Source: an uncultured Pseudomonas sp. (GTDB lineage: Bacteria > Pseudomonadota > Gammaproteobacteria > Pseudomonadales > Pseudomonadaceae). From it: a DNA stretch of 64,000 bases. Every line of letters begins with the position of its first letter. Position 1 is the stretch's first letter. The stretch covers positions 1,426,001 to 1,490,000 of the forward strand of contig NZ_OX044366.1 of the NCBI RefSeq assembly GCF_943846705.1, in the 5' to 3' direction. Both the position numbers and the translations under genes were made by a program. Under the pieces are notes generated by a model that saw only the letters and a program-made list of their open reading frames with translations, was not told the origin of the DNA and ran no database searches. This document shows, in pieces, positions 60,680 through 64,000 of the stretch.

Positions 60680-62611
60680 ATGAGTACCCTTGCGCGCGTG
60701 TTTGGTTTTCAGCAACTGCGCCCCGGTCAGGAGCGCGTGGTCAGCGCCGTGCTGGCGGGGCGATCGGCGGCGGCGATCTTTCCGACTGGCTCGGGCAAGT
60801 CGCTGTGCTACCAGTTGCCGGCGCTGCATCTGCCGAATTTGACCCTAGTGGTGTCGCCGCTGTTGGCGTTGATGCAGGATCAGCTGGCATTTCTGCATGC
60901 TCGCGGTATCAGCGCGGCCAGTATTGATTCGGCGCAAAGCCGTGAAGACGCCAGTGCGGTGATGAGCAAGGCCAAGTCTGGTGAGCTGAAGATTCTGATG
61001 ATTTCGGTCGAGCGGCTGAAAAACGAACGCTTCCGTAACTTTATCGCTCAGGTGCCGATCTCCCTGCTGGTGATTGACGAGGCCCACTGCATCTCCGAGT
61101 GGGGCCATAACTTTCGCCCGGACTACCTCAAGCTGCCGGACTACCAGCGTCAGTTCGCTATTCCCCAGGTGTTGCTGCTGACCGCCACGGCCACGCCGCC
61201 GGTGATCGCCGACATGCAGAAGAAGTTCGCCATCGCGGCGGACGATGTGGTCACCACCGGTTTCTACCGCGCCAACCTTAACCTGCTGGTCGAACCGGTC
61301 AGCGGTGCCGACAAGCAGCGCCGCTTAGAGCAGTGGCTGGGGGCCAAGGCCGGGCAGCCGAGCATTGTTTACGTGACCCAGCAGAAGACCGCCGAACAAG
61401 TGGCCGCGCGTCTGAGCCAGGGTGGTATTGCCGCCAGCGCTTACCACGCGGGCATGCCACATGAGGCGCGTGAGGCGATTCAGCGCCAGTTTATGGCCGG
61501 GCAGATCAACTGCATCGTCGCCACCATCGCCTTCGGTATGGGTATCGACAAGAGTGACATTCGTAATGTGGTGCACTTCGATCTGCCCAAGTCCATCGAG
61601 AACTACAGTCAGGAAATAGGCCGCGCCGGGCGCGATGGACAGCCCTCCGATTGCCTGGTGTTGGCCAACCGCGACAGCCTTAACGTGCTGGAAAACTTCG
61701 TTTACGGCGATACCCCGGAGCTGGACGGCATTCGCTGTGTGCTCGATGAACTATTGGGTAGCAGCCAGAACGGCGAGTGGGAGCTGATGCTCAATGCCTT
61801 GAGCGAGCAGAGCAATATCCGCCAGTTGCCGCTGAAAACCCTGCTGGTGCAGCTTGAGCTGCGCGGCATCATTGCCCCGCGTTATGCCTATTTCGCCGAG
61901 TATCGCTTCAAATACCTGCTGGAACCCGAGGCGTTACTGGCCAAGTTCGACGGCGAACGCCGGCAATTTGTCGAGGCGCTGATCAACACCTCGCAGCGCG
62001 CACGCACCTGGTGCACGGTGGATTTCGACGCGCTCTATCAGCAGCATCAGGCCGAGCGCGGGCGGGTGATCAAGGCCTTGGATTACTTTCAGGAAAAAGC
62101 CTGGATCGAGCTGGAAAGTAAGCAGATGACCGAGGTCTATGCGCTGCTCGACCCCGACTTTGACCCGCTGGCGTTAAGCGCCGAATTGCACGGTTATTTC
62201 AGCCAGCAAGAGGCCAGCGAAATCCGCCGGATTCACGCCATGCTCGCCCTGTTTGCCAGCGAGCAGTGCCTGAGTCAGCGATTGGCTGCTTACTTCGGTG
62301 ATACCAACGCGCCGCAGCAATGCGGGCATTGTTCGGTGTGCCGCGGGCAGATTGCCCATCTGCCGGCGCCGCCAGCGTTGCCGCCGTTAAGCGAGAAAAA
62401 TTTGGATGAGCTGTGTGACAGCTTTGTGCGCAAGTATCAGGAAGTGAAAGGTGGCGAACCGAGCGGCGAGTGCCTGACGCGCTTTCTCTGCGGCATTAGT
62501 GTGCCGCTGTTTACCAAGCTCAAGGCGCGTCAGATTAGCGGTTTCGCGGCGTTGGAAGATTATCCCTATGCCGAGGTTCGAGCGTGGTTGCCAGGATATA
62601 AGACTCACTAA
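60680..62611 (+). CDS. RecQ-family ATP-dependent DNA helicase
   Basis: A 643-residue superfamily 2 helicase. It has motif 0 FGFQQLRPGQERVV, Walker A FPTGSGKSLCYQLPALH (about 38-46), motif II IDEAHCISEWGHNFRPDYL, motif V ATIAFGMGIDKSD and motif VI QEIGRAGRDGQ. A C-terminal zinc site CGHCSVCRG lies at about 547. RecQ-type enzymes unwind DNA 3'-5' in recombination repair. It is longer in the C-terminal half than some RecQ and lacks an evident HRDC domain, so it may be a RecQ-like paralogue. ATG 60680 has GGAG upstream. Confidence 0.9.
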   Translation: MSTLARVFGFQQLRPGQERVVSAVLAGRSAAAIFPTGSGKSLCYQLPALHLPNLTLVVSPLLALMQDQLAFLHARGISAASIDSAQSREDASAVMSKAKSGELKILMISVERLKNERFRNFIAQVPISLLVIDEAHCISEWGHNFRPDYLKLPDYQRQFAIPQVLLLTATATPPVIADMQKKFAIAADDVVTTGFYRANLNLLVEPVSGADKQRRLEQWLGAKAGQPSIVYVTQQKTAEQVAARLSQGGIAASAYHAGMPHEAREAIQRQFMAGQINCIVATIAFGMGIDKSDIRNVVHFDLPKSIENYSQEIGRAGRDGQPSDCLVLANRDSLNVLENFVYGDTPELDGIRCVLDELLGSSQNGEWELMLNALSEQSNIRQLPLKTLLVQLELRGIIAPRYAYFAEYRFKYLLEPEALLAKFDGERRQFVEALINTSQRARTWCTVDFDALYQQHQAERGRVIKALDYFQEKAWIELESKQMTEVYALLDPDFDPLALSAELHGYFSQQEASEIRRIHAMLALFASEQCLSQRLAAYFGDTNAPQQCGHCSVCRGQIAHLPAPPALPPLSEKNLDELCDSFVRKYQEVKGGEPSGECLTRFLCGISVPLFTKLKARQISGFAALEDYPYAEVRAWLPGYKTH

Positions 62612-62647
62612 AAGCCTACGAATGAACGAGGCTCAGCGTTAGGCTGA

Positions 62648-63331
62648 CTAAGGGCAATGCATTTTATTGCCGGCACCGCAGTACTCGGCGTCATTAATTG
62701 CCGCCGATTGCATACGCACTGTCGCTTCGGCGGTAATGATGAAGCCATTACGGGCTGCGCAGATGTCGGCGTAATCCGGGTTTCTCTTTGATACTTCATT
62801 GAAGCTGCCCGCAACCCGATCGGTGTTGAAGCGTGAGGCCGAGCTTAAAATGTGTTCGACCATGGGTACGATCAGACGCATGCAGTACTGCACCCGTAGC
62901 TTGAGCAGGTTGGCGTCCTGAATCGATACCGGGGTTTGTTGGGTGGAGCGAAACATCAGGTTGTCATTGGGGATGGCCTGCACGCCAAGCGTGTCGACCT
63001 CTTCGGCGAAGGCATCGAAGCTCGCCTGTTCAGGGCTGACACGGGTGATGAGCACGTAGTTGTCTGCTTCCGTGGCCGTGTACTTCATGCGCTCATCCTT
63101 CACCCGAGAGAACATTGGGTACATGCCCCGGATCAAACCACGGCGAATATCGCTGTACTGGGCATGGTTCATGGCCCCGATACGCGCGGCCTGAAAGGTT
63201 GCGTAGTTCAGTCCATTCTTCGCTGAATAGATGAATGCCGCTTGCGCGGCACCGAAAATCAGCAGGATGAGCACCGGAATGATGATCAGAAATTCAACCA
63301 TGGCCTGGGCCGATTGAGAGTGCCTGCGCAT
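62648..63331 (-). CDS. TadE-like pilus assembly protein
   Basis: A 227-residue pseudopilin-like protein with the TadE/TadG N-terminal segment QSAQAMVEFLIIIPVLILLI (one membrane helix at about 12-35), then NGLNYATFQAARIGAM, which fits TadE. The rest is an extracytoplasmic domain with cysteines near the C terminus (DICAARN, AEYCGAGNKMHC). TadE minor pilins support Flp/Tad adhesive pili. It ends the minus-strand group with the TPR lipoprotein and DUF192 genes; the main Tad genes, if present, lie beyond the window. Confidence 0.85.
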   Translation of the reverse strand: MRRHSQSAQAMVEFLIIIPVLILLIFGAAQAAFIYSAKNGLNYATFQAARIGAMNHAQYSDIRRGLIRGMYPMFSRVKDERMKYTATEADNYVLITRVSPEQASFDAFAEEVDTLGVQAIPNDNLMFRSTQQTPVSIQDANLLKLRVQYCMRLIVPMVEHILSSASRFNTDRVAGSFNEVSKRNPDYADICAARNGFIITAEATVRMQSAAINDAEYCGAGNKMHCP

Positions 63332-63336
63332 ACGTG

Positions 63337-63768
63337 TTACTCCGTCGCGTGGAACACATCGAGCAACTGCTCGGCACGCTTCAGGGCCCGCTCGGCATAC
63401 GGGGTCTGCGCACTCAGATAGCGCTGCATCTCGGCAGCGGTCAACGTGGCTTCACGCAGCTGAACCTGGAGCAGGTTATGCCAGCTGCGGGCATGCTGCG
63501 GGTCGCGCACCAATGCATCACGGTAACTGGCAATCGCTCCGAGGTTATCGCCCTGGCGCGCTAGGCTGTTGCCCAGCTGATAGCGCACCCCTGCATCTGT
63601 GGGCAACTTCACGGTTAGGCGACGATACAGCTCGCTGGCCTGGGCATATTGCGCCTGGGCGTAGGCGGTATCGGCTTGCTGTTGCAGCTCGAGCATTTGG
63701 TTTTTTGGTTGCAGGCCAGCACAACCGCCCAGGCATAGGGCTAATACAGCAATACTCAGGACACGCAT
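63337..63768 (-). CDS. TPR-repeat lipoprotein (TadD-like)
   Basis: A 143-residue lipoprotein. The signal peptide MRVLSIAVLALCLGGC ends in a lipobox with the acylated Cys at 16. TPR units follow (AQYAQASELYRRLTVKLPTD, ARQGDNLGAIASYRDALVRD). TadD is a TPR lipoprotein of Tad pilus systems, and the adjacent tadE-like gene (5-bp gap) supports that role. I chose the ATG at 63768 because the signal peptide starts there; the open frame upstream to 63975 is not secretory. It overlaps the DUF192 gene by 13 bp. Confidence 0.85.
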   Translation of the reverse strand: MRVLSIAVLALCLGGCAGLQPKNQMLELQQQADTAYAQAQYAQASELYRRLTVKLPTDAGVRYQLGNSLARQGDNLGAIASYRDALVRDPQHARSWHNLLQVQLREATLTAAEMQRYLSAQTPYAERALKRAEQLLDVFHATE

Positions 63769-64000
63769 TGAATCTGATCTCCAATAGTGATGCTTAAACG
63801 CTGACATTCGCCTGCGGCGAGCTCGACCACGCTTTTGGCCGGCCAGCACAGGCTTAGTTGCCAAGGCTTGAGGTCGGCGCGGATGGCGATGATGCGCTGC
63901 GCTGCGTCGAGGTAGAGCACGTCGATGCTGAACCGCATAAATAAACAATGCACCGAGTTGCAGGGCTTGAGCCAAATCCCCTGGGCGGGGGGCAGCCGAT
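63756..64000 (-). CDS. DUF192 family protein (5' end outside window)
   Basis: The frame is open to the window edge. The visible C-terminal 80 residues read as DUF192: GIWLKPCNSVHCLFMRFSID near the left end, then VLYLDAAQRIIAI, LKPWQ, and the C-terminal VELAAGECQRLSITIGDQI. DUF192 proteins are small, often secreted, and of unknown function. In pseudomonads one is often found beside Tad genes. The stop lies 13 bp inside the lipoprotein gene, so the group is probably one operon. Confidence 0.8.
   Translation of the reverse strand, partial: RLPPAQGIWLKPCNSVHCLFMRFSIDVLYLDAAQRIIAIRADLKPWQLSLCWPAKSVVELAAGECQRLSITIGDQIQCVS

Noticed and set aside
1..64000. CRISPR array, prophage, integron or insertion sequence
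   Set aside because: No regularly spaced direct repeats, integrase, transposase or phage structural genes were seen; the three dispersed hairpins are not evenly spaced repeats.

Overview
This window looks like chromosomal DNA of a Pseudomonas (sensu lato) species. It is GC-rich with long shadow reading frames on the opposite strands, and gene order matches P. aeruginosa PAO1 as I remember it: lrp/dadR-dadA-ridA-dadX-pauR-cycB-xpt-rep (PA5308 to PA5296), gshA-thioesterase-tex-ompR-envZ-rimK-rimB-hslR-PAP2-hslO-pckA (PA5203 to PA5192), and desA with its divergent PAS-GGDEF-EAL neighbour (PA0286/PA0285). Product names come from reading the translated sequence; no database was searched.

Layout. 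(1) 1-9.6 kb: end of an MFS transporter, a MocR-type regulator, a DUF1127 protein, a frameshifted DJ-1/PfpI gene, a gamma-glutamylpolyamine oxidase-like FAD enzyme, a YkgJ Cys-cluster protein, then the D-alanine catabolic locus (Lrp/DadR, DadA, RidA, DadX) and the polyamine regulator PauR. (2) 9.7-17.3 kb: cytochrome c5, xanthine phosphoribosyltransferase, Rep helicase, a GGDEF/EAL protein, PbpG and a two-domain chromate transporter. (3) 17.4-20.8 kb: a polyamine gamma-glutamylation module (glutamine-synthetase-like ligase, XRE-cupin regulator, FAD oxidase). (4) 21-31 kb: five minus-strand genes that together hold every part of a phosphorelay ending in c-di-GMP enzymes: PAS-GGDEF-EAL, REC-HDOD, a 1493-residue histidine kinase, a lone REC, and HPt-REC-REC-GGDEF. 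(5) 31-43.5 kb: fatty acid desaturase, OprD-family porin, a BigR-like sulfide/sulfur operon, MgtE with a doubled N domain, agmatine deiminase, an amidase and a small Rmf/CrpP-like protein. (6) 43.6-60 kb: the gshA-to-pckA block, with a large MASE1-PAS-GGDEF-EAL gene between envZ and rimK. (7) 60-64 kb: a gene-poor stretch, a RecQ-family helicase, and the edge of a Tad-like locus.

Themes. Alanine and polyamine catabolism recur (dadAX, pauR, two PauB-like oxidases, one PauA-like ligase, aguA), as does c-di-GMP signalling (four GGDEF proteins, three of them with EAL). The least explained feature is a family of three long imperfect hairpins, 140-170 bp each, at 8766-8932, 18803-18946 and 49098-49237. 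Each starts at or directly after the stop codon of a gene and in the same orientation to it. The core is conserved and one stem position shows a compensatory base change. One copy fills the whole gap between ompR and envZ. No tRNA, rRNA, CRISPR array, prophage or intact insertion sequence was seen.
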